Assembly (NCBI GenBank): GCA_017307275.1
Contig: JAFKFK010000046.1
Coordinates: 1 to 38,826 of the forward strand
Source of the DNA: Alphaproteobacteria bacterium
GTDB lineage: Bacteria > Pseudomonadota > Alphaproteobacteria > Reyranellales > Reyranellaceae
Length of the DNA stretch: 38,826 nucleotides
Direction: 5' to 3'
The position numbers and the translations under genes are program-made. The notes below the pieces were generated by a model. The model made no database searches, was not told the DNA's origin, and saw nothing but the letters and a program-made list of their open reading frames with translations. This document shows, piece after piece, positions 1 through 6,758 of this stretch (positions are counted from its first letter, which is position 1; every line of letters starts with the position of its first letter).

Positions 1-918
1 CATGCCGTCGCGCGGCACGTAGGCGGCATGGTCGATCAACCGCACTTCGGCACCGTTGGGCGAGAAGCGGTCGAGATGCCAGGTCAGCCAGCGCAGGATG
101 TCGTCGGGCGTCGAGTAGAGGCTGCTGGCGCCGGCCATCACGTCGGTCGCGCGCGCGTCGGGCAGCGGCGAGCCGTCGAAATTGTGGCCCTGCATCAGCC
201 GCGCCGCATCGCCGGAACGCAAGGTCATCACCGTGTCCTTGAGGCCCGCCGGATCGAGCACGGTCTCCTTGAGCAGCGCGTCGTAGGGCTTGTTGGCGGA
301 GTTGGCCAGCGCCACGGCCAGCATGTCGAAGGCGAAGTTGGAATAGAGGAAGCCGGTTGCCGGCGCGAACACCAGCGGGTCGGACTGAAGCCCAAGGATG
401 TAGGCCTCGCGCGTCAGCGTGCTGAACGGATCGTTGGGCGGGCCTTCCTTGCGCTCGACTTCGCGCGGCAGGCCGGAACTGTGGGTGGCGAGATCGATCA
501 GCCGGATCTGCTTGCCGTCCTTCTCCGGCACCTTGACGCTCCAGCCGATGCGGTCCTGCAGGCGGTCGGTGAAGCGGACGCTGCCGCGCGCCACCTGCGC
601 CGCCAGCACCTGCCCGGTGAAGGCCTTGGTGACGGAGCCGATGCGCAGCATCGTATTGCCGTCGGGCGTCTTGCCGGACCCCTTCGTTGTCTCGCCGAAA
701 CCGAACACCGCGGTCTGGCCGTCGCGCACCGCGCCGATCACCAGTCCCGGCACCTTGCTATCGAGGAACAGCACCGCGCCGGCGAAGCCGACCGTCTCCT
801 CCAGCAGCTTGTCGGCGGCACGAGCCGCCGTGCCGGCCATCAAGGCCGCTGCGGCCGAGAGCGCGACCAGCGCGCCGCGCACGTATGTTCCCCGCCGGAC
901 CCGCAACGATACCTTCAT
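1..918 (-). CDS. AmpH-like serine hydrolase (beta-lactamase/DD-peptidase fold), 3' end cut by window edge
   Basis: The reading frame is open from an ATG at 918 to the window edge, giving 306 residues; the C-terminus lies outside. Residues 1-35 form a signal peptide ending in ARA-A, so the protein is exported. The penicillin-binding fold is shown by S-V-T-K at residues 95-98 (SxxK nucleophile and lysine) and Y-S-N at 192-194 (YxN). Sequence around THSSGLP and the NYxx-type YSNFAFDML segment resembles AmpH-type D-alanyl-D-alanine carboxypeptidase/endopeptidase, which trims peptidoglycan in the periplasm. The start lies 15 bases after the stop of the lipoprotein gene at 933-1388, so the two are probably cotranscribed. 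An esterase of the same fold is the main alternative. Confidence 0.8.
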   Translation of the reverse strand, partial: MKVSLRVRRGTYVRGALVALSAAAALMAGTAARAADKLLEETVGFAGAVLFLDSKVPGLVIGAVRDGQTAVFGFGETTKGSGKTPDGNTMLRIGSVTKAFTGQVLAAQVARGSVRFTDRLQDRIGWSVKVPEKDGKQIRLIDLATHSSGLPREVERKEGPPNDPFSTLTREAYILGLQSDPLVFAPATGFLYSNFAFDMLAVALANSANKPYDALLKETVLDPAGLKDTVMTLRSGDAARLMQGHNFDGSPLPDARATDVMAGASSLYSTPDDILRWLTWHLDRFSPNGAEVRLIDHAAYVPRDGM

Positions 919-932
919 GTGTTTGCCCCCGC

Positions 933-1388
933 TTACTCGCTCGCACGGGCGCGTTGCCCGCCCAGCACATAGTCGCGCCCCTCTTCCTTCGACACCTGAC
1001 CGACGTCGACGGCGCCCCCCGCCCGCACATAGGCGATCAGGAACCGCATCTCGCCCGGCCACAGGCTGACATAGTGCCGACCGGCGCTGTTGTTGTCGGT
1101 GGCGCGCACGTCGTAGGTGCCCGGCGCGAGTTCGACCCGGTACCAGGTGCTGTTGGTGAGGCTGCCGAGCTGGCGCGGGCCGATGCTGACCGTGAGCGGC
1201 GGCGCACCGCTGTTCGGACGGTTGACGTTGGCAATGTAGAGCGCCGCCATGCCCTGCGAGGGCGCCTCGAACCTCTTGCCCTGCGCGTCGTAGTTCGGAT
1301 CGGCCACGGGGACGCCCGGTGGGGCACAGGCAGCGAGGAACAGGAGAAATCCAACCAGCACTGAAACGCCCGCTGAAACACGACGCAT
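933..1388 (-). CDS. Small lipoprotein, DUF2846-like
   Basis: The product is 151 residues. It begins with a short basic segment and a hydrophobic stretch ending in L-A-A-C, a lipobox with the lipidated cysteine at residue 21. I chose the ATG at 1388 over upstream starts because AAGGAT precedes it and the signal sequence then starts at the terminus. The mature part (LYIANVNRP, then an RVELAPGTYDVRA segment and an FLIAYVR strand) resembles the small beta domain of DUF2846-type lipoproteins. The role is unknown; a periplasmic, membrane-anchored location is inferred. It leads into the AmpH-like gene and is divergent from the HAD gene at 1541. Confidence 0.75.
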   Translation of the reverse strand: MRRVSAGVSVLVGFLLFLAACAPPGVPVADPNYDAQGKRFEAPSQGMAALYIANVNRPNSGAPPLTVSIGPRQLGSLTNSTWYRVELAPGTYDVRATDNNSAGRHYVSLWPGEMRFLIAYVRAGGAVDVGQVSKEEGRDYVLGGQRARASE

Positions 1389-1540
1389 ATCCGATCCTTC
1401 ATTCTGCCTGGGCCTGCGCACCCTCGCCTTTTCGGGCCGGATGCCGTCGTCGCCATCATGGCAAGCCGGACGGGCGGACAGCAAGTCTCGACGCACGGGA
1501 GAGGACAGGCTACCCGTTGCCCGAAGGAGTCCGCCCGATC

Positions 1541-2197
1541 ATGAGTTTGCCCCGCCAGCCCGTCGCCGTCGTCTTCGACATGGACGGCCTGCTGTTCGAC
1601 ACCGAGACGCTCTATCAGGAAGCCGGCGCCCTGGCGGCGCGAGACCTCGCTCTTGAGATGACGCCCGAACTCTTCCGCAGCATGGTCGGCCTTCCCTGGC
1701 TCGCCACCGGCGCGATGCTGACGAAGCACTTCGGCCCCTCCTTCGACGTCGACGCCTTCGCCAAGATCTGGCGCGGGCATTTCAACGTCATTGTCGAGAC
1801 ACGCCTGGCGCTGAAGCCGGGTGTGGTGGAACTGCTCGACTGCCTCGACGAACACAAGCTGCCGCGCGCCATCGCGACCTCGTCGTCGCACAAGACGGCG
1901 CAGCATCATCTGGCTTTCCACAATCTGGTGGGACGCTTCCACCATGTCGTGGCGAGCGGCGACTATGCCGCCGGCAAGCCCGCGCCCGACCCCTATCTGA
2001 TGGCCGCAAAACGCCTGGGCGTCGAACCCGGCCTCTGCCTGGCGCTGGAGGATTCCTACAACGGCGTTCGCTCCGCCTCGGCCGCCGGCATGATGACGAT
2101 CATGGTGCCCGACCTGCTCGACCCCACCGACGAGATCAGGGGCCTCTGCACCCTGATCGCGAAAGACCTGCACACGGTCCGCGGCCTGCTTCCCTAA
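1541..2197 (+). CDS. HAD-superfamily hydrolase, beta-phosphoglucomutase-like
   Basis: The protein has 218 residues, normal for this family. All HAD motifs are visible: D-M-D-G near residues 13-16 (nucleophile and acid/base aspartates), T-S-S-S in motif II, G-K-P-A-P-D (motif III lysine), and L-E-D-S (motif IV acids). An alpha-helical cap follows motif I, as in beta-phosphoglucomutase and GS1/YcjU-like phosphatases. It probably dephosphorylates or isomerises a small phosphorylated metabolite in the cytoplasm; the substrate cannot be read from sequence. The start at 1541 has GAAGGAG at 1523-1529; the open frame extends upstream only into the divergent lipoprotein. Its stop overlaps the convergent terC-like stop by 4 bp (2194-2197). 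Confidence 0.88.
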   Translation: MSLPRQPVAVVFDMDGLLFDTETLYQEAGALAARDLALEMTPELFRSMVGLPWLATGAMLTKHFGPSFDVDAFAKIWRGHFNVIVETRLALKPGVVELLDCLDEHKLPRAIATSSSHKTAQHHLAFHNLVGRFHHVVASGDYAAGKPAPDPYLMAAKRLGVEPGLCLALEDSYNGVRSASAAGMMTIMVPDLLDPTDEIRGLCTLIAKDLHTVRGLLP

Positions 2198-2955
2198 CGT
2201 TTCGTCGGAGCACGTCTCGAAGGATGGACGACGGGCACTGGTTCCTTGCCCACGCCCGTGTCCACCCTTCGAGCGGCCTTGGACGCCCCCCAGCCAAAAC
2301 GCGGACTGATGCAAAGCAGCAGGATGGCGACCGCGACAGCGAATCCTGCTTCGCGGTGGTGCGCGAACCAGTCGGCGAGCAGCGGCTCGCGCAGGATCAT
2401 CGAATAGGCGGTCCAGCCCAGCACGGCGGCGCCCAGCAGAACGACCGACGGGAAGCGGTCGACCAGCCAGATCACGAGCTGGCTGCCCCACACCACGATG
2501 GGCACGCTGATCGCCAGTCCCAGCACGACCAGCAGCGCATGGCCGTCGGCCACGCCGGCAATGGCCAGTGCATTGTCGACGCCCATCACGGCATCGGCCA
2601 CGATGATGGTGCGCAGCGCGCCGGCGAACGTCGTTGCCGATACCTTGACGGCAGAATCCCCCGGCGTTGTCGGCGCGGGCTTCACCAGCTTGCGCGCGAT
2701 CCAGACCAGCGCGAGCCCGCCCGCCACCATGAAGCCCGGCACGCCCAGGATATAGACCACCAGCACGGCCATGGCGGCGCGCACCACGATGGCGCCCAGC
2801 GTGCCGCAGACGATGGCCTTGCGCTGGGTCTCCTTCGGCAGGCCGCGCGCCACGAGGCCGATGATCAGCGCATTGTCGCCGGCCAGCACGAGGTCCATGA
2901 GCACGATCGCCGCCAGCGACGACAGCGCCTGCATGGTGAACAGGTCGTGTTCCAT
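2194..2955 (-). CDS. TerC-family integral membrane protein
   Basis: The product is 253 residues with about seven hydrophobic segments. It carries the family hallmark acidic motifs inside membrane segments, D-L-V-L-A-G-D-N-A-L near the N-terminus and D-A-V-M-G-V-D-N-A-L in the second half. TerC-like proteins are linked to metal-ion (manganese) export and tellurite resistance; the ion here is not determined. The ATG at 2955-2953 shares one base with the TGA of the upstream small membrane gene (TGATG), so translation is likely coupled. The last ~20 codons are basic and soluble and are built from a palindromic repeat (2216-2273), suggesting a repeat-derived C-terminal extension. Confidence 0.85.
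   Translation of the reverse strand: MEHDLFTMQALSSLAAIVLMDLVLAGDNALIIGLVARGLPKETQRKAIVCGTLGAIVVRAAMAVLVVYILGVPGFMVAGGLALVWIARKLVKPAPTTPGDSAVKVSATTFAGALRTIIVADAVMGVDNALAIAGVADGHALLVVLGLAISVPIVVWGSQLVIWLVDRFPSVVLLGAAVLGWTAYSMILREPLLADWFAHHREAGFAVAVAILLLCISPRFGWGASKAARRVDTGVGKEPVPVVHPSRRAPTKR
2216..2273. repeat. Palindromic element inside the 3' end of the terC-like gene
   Basis: CTCGAAGGATGGAC at 2216-2229 pairs with GTCCACCCTTCGAG at 2260-2273 with one mismatch. ACGGGC at 2231-2236 pairs with GCCCGT at 2254-2259. The arms share the CTCGAAGG/CCTTCGAG core seen in the palindrome at 37554-37602. It lies in the coding end of terC and just beyond the HAD stop codon, so it could also act as a 3' hairpin for HAD mRNA. 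Confidence 0.7.
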
Positions 2956-3200
2956 CAGTCGTGTCCGCTGCGGCTGCTGTAGAAGATCAGCGCCATCAGG
3001 CCGACACCCAGCGCCATGGTGGCGATGATGCCGATGGTCATGGCGGTGTAGCCGGCAGACGTCATCGAATTCTCGGGATGGTCGCCGCCCATGCCCCAGC
3101 CGACATAGAGGAAGGCCGTCGAGAACACGAGAATCACCAGCAGGACCGAAATCACGATCCACATTCCGGCGCGGTTCGACTTGTAGGGCTGCTCTGCCAT
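2955..3200 (-). CDS. Small two-span membrane protein, copy 1 of a tandem pair
   Basis: The product has 81 residues. A short polar N-terminus is followed by two hydrophobic spans (about residues 13-34 and 50-74) separated by the loop GWGMGGDHPEN, which is identical in the second copy. I do not recognise a named family. The ATG at 3200 has GAGGAGG-type Shine-Dalgarno sequence just upstream. The gene is the first of a likely two-gene unit with terC, joined by a TGATG junction at 2953-2957. An FNR/FixK-like palindrome lies 57 bp upstream of the start, suggesting oxygen- or redox-responsive expression. Function unknown; a helper for the TerC-like protein is a guess from position only. Confidence 0.8.
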   Translation of the reverse strand: MAEQPYKSNRAGMWIVISVLLVILVFSTAFLYVGWGMGGDHPENSMTSAGYTAMTIGIIATMALGVGLMALIFYSSRSGHD

Positions 3201-3256
3201 GGCGGCCTCCTCTCGACTTGGACAGTCGATCGGTAGCACCGCCAGAAAGGCCTGCT

Positions 3257-3270
3257 TTGCGCGCACGCAA
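3257..3270. promoter_or_regulatory. FNR/FixK-like palindrome upstream of membrane protein copy 1
   Basis: TTGCGCGCACGCAA fits the FixK-type pattern TTG(A/C)-N6-(T/G)CAA on either strand. It lies 57 bp from the start codon at 3200, the same distance as in copy 2. A Crp/Fnr-family regulator is encoded about 380 bp away, but whether it binds here is inference. Confidence 0.6.
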
Positions 3271-3322
3271 AGTCGTGTGCGGCGTTATGACGGCGCCTGC
3301 AGGGCGAGCAGGTTGTGCTCCG

Positions 3323-3568
3323 TCAGTCGCGTCCGCTGCGATGGCTGTAGAAAAGCAGGGCCATCAGGCCGACGCCCAGCACCACGGTGGCGATGATGCC
3401 CATGGTCATAGCGGTATAGCCCGATGTCGTTACGGCGTTCTCGGGATGGTCGCCGCCCATGCCCCAGCCGACGTAGAGCATGGCCAGCGAGAAGACGAGG
3501 ATCACCAGCAGGGACACAATCACGGCCCACGTCCCGACGCGGTTCGGCTTGGGCGACTTGTCCGCCAT
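3323..3568 (-). CDS. Small two-span membrane protein, copy 2 of a tandem pair
   Basis: Like copy 1 it is exactly 81 residues with two hydrophobic spans, and it shares the loop GWGMGGDHPEN and the tail HRSGRD/SRSGHD. The copies are offset by exactly 368 bp at start codon, stop codon and upstream palindrome, so they arose by tandem duplication. The ATG at 3568 follows GAGAGGAGG. After its stop the DNA still resembles the first codons of terC, but the terC ATG is now ACG, so this copy is no longer joined to a functional terC. Function unknown. Confidence 0.8.
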   Translation of the reverse strand: MADKSPKPNRVGTWAVIVSLLVILVFSLAMLYVGWGMGGDHPENAVTTSGYTAMTMGIIATVVLGVGLMALLFYSHRSGRD

Positions 3569-3624
3569 GATGGCCTCCTCTCGGTTTCGACGGCCGATCG
3601 GTAGCACCCCCGGCCAGTCGCGCT

Positions 3625-3638
3625 TTGCGCTAGCTCAA
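3625..3638. promoter_or_regulatory. FNR/FixK-like palindrome upstream of membrane protein copy 2
   Basis: TTGCGCTAGCTCAA (minus strand TTGAGCTAGCGCAA) matches TTG(A/C)-N6-(T/G)CAA. It lies 57 bp from the start codon at 3568. The half-sites are kept while the centre differs from copy 1, which suggests selection on the binding site after duplication. Confidence 0.65.
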
Positions 3639-3651
3639 AGCGCGGGCGCGG

Positions 3652-4383
3652 TTACGAGGATGCAAGATAGGCTGGCCTGAACTCACCGAGCTCTTGCAGC
3701 CCCGCCCGATCGAGGACCGTGATCTCGTGGCCGTCGACGGCGATCAGGCCGTTGCCCCTCAGCTCCGCCATCATGCGATTGACGTGCGGGCCACTCAGGC
3801 CAACAACATCGCCAATCCCCTCCTGAGACAAGGGCATTACGAACGTCGTTTCGGTTGCGAGGCCGACGGCCTGCAGACGCGTCAGCAATTCGAGCAGGAA
3901 ATGCGCCAGCCGCGGCAAAGGTTCGCGCCGGCCGGCGCCGATGATGTGCTCGGCATAGATCGACGCTTCGCGCGCGGCGAACCAGACCAGCGCCGTCGCG
4001 ATGTTGGCGCGCTGCAGGCAGAGCGCGGTGAACGCGTCGAGCGGCACGTGGCTGAGGCTCATGCGGTCCACCGCCGAGACCGAGAAGACGGCATGTTCGT
4101 AGAAGCAGGCGGGAAAGCCGATGATGTCGCCGGGCAGCACCACGTTCACGATCTGCCGCTTGCCGTTGTCGAGCAGCTTGTAGCGGATGGCGATGCCCTG
4201 CTCGACGACGTGCAGCGCCTTGTACTCGTAGCCTTCGACGATGATGTCTTTCGCCTTCTTGGCAACGGTGCGGTAGCCCAGCAGATGGTCGAGCGCCGCC
4301 AAATCCTCCCCGTCGAGGCGGATCGACCGATCGAGCCGCGCGACGAAGGGATGGTTGCGGATGGAAGTCATGGCGACCACCAT
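3652..4383 (-). CDS. Crp/Fnr-family transcriptional regulator
   Basis: The product is 243 residues. An N-terminal cyclic-nucleotide-binding-type beta barrel (about 15-130, including VLPGDIIGFPACF) is joined by a long helix to a C-terminal winged helix (about 175-230). The recognition region reads G-L-S-G-P-H-V-N-R. There is no N-terminal cysteine cluster, so it should not sense oxygen through an FNR-type iron-sulfur cluster. The start could be the ATG at 4383 or at 4371; neither has a strong ribosome site. It is 21 bp after the epimerase gene and may share its transcript. Its position next to two FNR/FixK-like boxes makes it a candidate regulator of the small membrane genes. Confidence 0.85.
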   Translation of the reverse strand: MVVAMTSIRNHPFVARLDRSIRLDGEDLAALDHLLGYRTVAKKAKDIIVEGYEYKALHVVEQGIAIRYKLLDNGKRQIVNVVLPGDIIGFPACFYEHAVFSVSAVDRMSLSHVPLDAFTALCLQRANIATALVWFAAREASIYAEHIIGAGRREPLPRLAHFLLELLTRLQAVGLATETTFVMPLSQEGIGDVVGLSGPHVNRMMAELRGNGLIAVDGHEITVLDRAGLQELGEFRPAYLASS

Positions 4384-4404
4384 TGCAGCATCGCCGGTCG
4401 GACG

Positions 4405-5319
4405 CTACTCCAGCGCGTCGAGCACTTCCTTGAAATTGGTGCGGCAGGTGAAGCCCAGCACCTTTGCCGCCTTCGAGGAGTCGTAGACGCGGTCGACGGT
4501 GTCGAACATCGTCCAGCCGCGGCTCGTGTAGCGCTTGCGATAGTCGGGGAAATACCGCGCCACGACCGACGGTGCGTCGGCGATCAGCGCGCGGCAATCC
4601 TCGCGGCGGAACGGGGTCAAGGCCGAAACGATGAAGGTGTCGAAGCCGATCTCCTTCGCCTTCGCCAGCGCCACGACATGCGCCTCGGCGGCATCTTCGA
4701 CCGAGAGGCGGCGGAACAGGAATTCGTTGGCCTTGGTGTTCTCGCCGGACTGCGCGATGGCATGCGCCATGTCGTCTTCCTCGGGGAAGAAGCGCGAGGT
4801 GCGCAGCACCAGCACCGGCAATTTGTGCAGGTGGTTGAACAGACGGCACAGCTCCTCGGCCGCGAGCTTGGTGACGCCGTAGATGTTGCGGGGCTTCAGC
4901 GGCGTCATGGTCTCGTCGATCCACACCGCCTCCTTCGCCCCGCCCGCCTTTCCGTCGCGGATCTCCTGCGAGATCATCAGCGAGGTGGTCGAGGTGAAGA
5001 CGAAGCGGTCCACCCTGGAGCCCGGCGCCACCGCCTCTTCCAGCAGGTTCAGCGTGCCCTGCACGTTCACCGCCACGAACTCCGAATTGTCGTGGGTCTC
5101 GATGTGCGGCTTGTGGCGCGCGGCAGCATGGACGATCGCCTCGATGCCTTCGTCCTGAATGATGCGTCGGACCGGCGCGCGGTCGACGACGGAACCCACG
5201 ACCGATGTGGTCGGCCCCGCTTCGGGATCGAGCCCGATCACCTTGTGTCCGTCGCGCGCGAGCCGGGGCACCAGGGTCTGGCCGAGCCAGCCCGACGAGC
5301 CCGTTACGAGGATGTTCAC
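4405..5319 (-). CDS. NAD-dependent epimerase/dehydratase (extended SDR)
   Basis: The 304-residue product has the Rossmann motif T-G-S-S-G-W-L-G at residues 6-13 and the catalytic Y147-xxx-K151 (YGVTK), with a T-S-T-T-S segment near 110 supplying the active-site hydroxyl. This identifies an extended short-chain dehydrogenase of the nucleotide-sugar epimerase type. The substrate is not evident. The start is GTG at 5319-5317, which overlaps the upstream ABC1-kinase stop by 4 bases (GTGA), indicating translational coupling. It may also share a transcript with the Crp/Fnr gene downstream. Confidence 0.85.
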   Translation of the reverse strand: MNILVTGSSGWLGQTLVPRLARDGHKVIGLDPEAGPTTSVVGSVVDRAPVRRIIQDEGIEAIVHAAARHKPHIETHDNSEFVAVNVQGTLNLLEEAVAPGSRVDRFVFTSTTSLMISQEIRDGKAGGAKEAVWIDETMTPLKPRNIYGVTKLAAEELCRLFNHLHKLPVLVLRTSRFFPEEDDMAHAIAQSGENTKANEFLFRRLSVEDAAEAHVVALAKAKEIGFDTFIVSALTPFRREDCRALIADAPSVVARYFPDYRKRYTSRGWTMFDTVDRVYDSSKAAKVLGFTCRTNFKEVLDALE

Positions 5320-6650
5320 AGCAGGCCCGCTTCCTTCAGCGCCACGTCCTGACGCTCGGTCAGCGCCTCTACATCGAAGCCCTCGATCATGCCCTCGAAA
5401 AGCTGGTGCCAGTTGATCGAGGCGCGAAGGTGGATGAACACGGAGCCGAGGCCGATGGCGGCGCGGTCCATGAACACGAACTCGCGCGGCGGCCGTACGC
5501 CGCCCATCTTGCGCAGCTCGCCGAACACGTTCTGCGCCATCTCGCGGCCGTAGCCCTCGGCCATGCCCTCGGTGAGCCGGCGCGGCCGATCATCCATCAA
5601 TGGCCCGTAGAGGAAGGCCGCCCACCGGTTCAACACCTGGATCATCTCGCGGCTGAGGCCCGTGAAGCCCCAATCCTCGTAGGCCGCGACGGCGCGCGCC
5701 TCGTCGTCGGTCATCAGCGCGCGGTAAAGCTCGATCGAGCCCCGCACGAAACGCGGCGGGAAGATGCGCACGCAGCCGAAGTCCATGAGATTCACGGAGC
5801 CGTCGGGCCGCACAGAATAGTTGCCGAGATGCGGATCGCCGTGGATGACGCCGTAGTAATAGAACGGCACGTACCAGGCGCGGAACATGGCGATGGCCAG
5901 CGCATCCCGCTCCTCCTGCGAACGGGTCTTCCAGTTGAGCAGCGGCTCGCCGTCGAGCCAGCCCATGGTGAGCAGCCGGTCGGTCGAATGCGAGGCGACG
6001 ACGTCGGGCACATGGACCTGCGGTTCGTCGCGCAGCATATGGCGGTAGAGCGCGACGTGGCGGGCCTCGCGGCGATAGTCCAGCTCCTCGCGCAGCCGCG
6101 AGGTGATCTCGGCATGGATCTCGTCGGTGCGGATGGCGGGATCGAAGCGCTGGCCCACGGCGAAGACCAGCTTGAGCTGGTTGAGGTCGGCCTCCAGCGC
6201 CGAGGCCATGTCGGGATATTGCAGCTTGGCCGCGACCGGGGTGCCGTCCTTCAACGTCGCGCGATGCACCTGGCCGAGCGAGGCCGCGAACGACGCTTCC
6301 TTGGCGAACGAGCCAAACTTCGCCTGCCAGTCGGGGCCGAGTTCGCTCGCCATGCGCCGGCGCACGAAGGCCCAGCCCATGGCAGGCGCGTTGGCCTGAA
6401 GCTGCGACAGCTCGCGGGCATATTCCGGCGGCAGCGCATCGGGGATGGTGGCGAGCAGTTGCGCGGCCTTCATCAGCGGGCCCTTGAGGCCGCCGAGGGC
6501 CGCCTTCAGTTCGCCCGCATGCTTGTCACGGTCGAGCCCGAAGCCGAGATAGCGCTGCCCCGCCAGCTTGACCGCCAGCCCGCCCACCGACGTGCCGACC
6601 TTGGCGTAGCGACCAAGGCGGCCACCGAGGGAGTCGGATTCATCGGTCAT
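5316..6650 (-). CDS. ABC1/UbiB-family atypical kinase
   Basis: The product has 444 residues. Kinase-like landmarks are in order: an N-terminal K-A-A-Q motif where most of the family has KxGQ, the ATP-site lysine in PVAAKLQYP, the E-E-L-D-Y element, H-G-D-P-H-L-G-N (catalytic loop), and M-D-F-G (metal-binding aspartate). ABC1/UbiB proteins are membrane-associated ATPases or kinases that support ubiquinone synthesis; the same role is likely but unproven here. Start ATG at 6650. It overlaps the epimerase by 4 bp. The glycine-to-alanine change in KxGQ may be typical of this sub-clade. Confidence 0.85.
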   Translation of the reverse strand: MTDESDSLGGRLGRYAKVGTSVGGLAVKLAGQRYLGFGLDRDKHAGELKAALGGLKGPLMKAAQLLATIPDALPPEYARELSQLQANAPAMGWAFVRRRMASELGPDWQAKFGSFAKEASFAASLGQVHRATLKDGTPVAAKLQYPDMASALEADLNQLKLVFAVGQRFDPAIRTDEIHAEITSRLREELDYRREARHVALYRHMLRDEPQVHVPDVVASHSTDRLLTMGWLDGEPLLNWKTRSQEERDALAIAMFRAWYVPFYYYGVIHGDPHLGNYSVRPDGSVNLMDFGCVRIFPPRFVRGSIELYRALMTDDEARAVAAYEDWGFTGLSREMIQVLNRWAAFLYGPLMDDRPRRLTEGMAEGYGREMAQNVFGELRKMGGVRPPREFVFMDRAAIGLGSVFIHLRASINWHQLFEGMIEGFDVEALTERQDVALKEAGLL

Positions 6651-6661
6651 GGGCGATCTTC

Positions 6662-6751
6662 TGTCATCCTGAGCGTAGCGAAGGATCTCATGGCGATTGC
6701 CCCACCGATGGCAGGCGGCGATGAGGTCCTTCGCTTACGCTCAGGACGACA
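6662..6751. repeat. Dispersed long palindrome, family A copy 1
   Basis: Left arm 6662-6691 begins TGTCATCCTGAGCG; right arm 6721-6751 is its near-perfect inverse with a one-base insertion. About 29 bp of unpaired sequence lies between the arms. It sits between oligoendopeptidase F and the ABC1 kinase. Related copies are at 8614-8690 and 23277-23363. Confidence 0.85.
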
Positions 6752-6758
6752 AGAGCGG

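Larger units (their letters stand above)
2930..3665. repeat. Tandem duplication, 368-bp period, two diverged copies
   Basis: Copy 1 runs about 2930-3297 and copy 2 about 3298-3665. Aligned landmarks are offset by exactly 368: stop codons 2955/3323, starts 3200/3568, palindromes 3257/3625. The unit includes about 80 bp of upstream DNA, the whole small gene, and about 12 codons of the terC 5' end. Edges are approximate because the copies have diverged. Confidence 0.85.
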
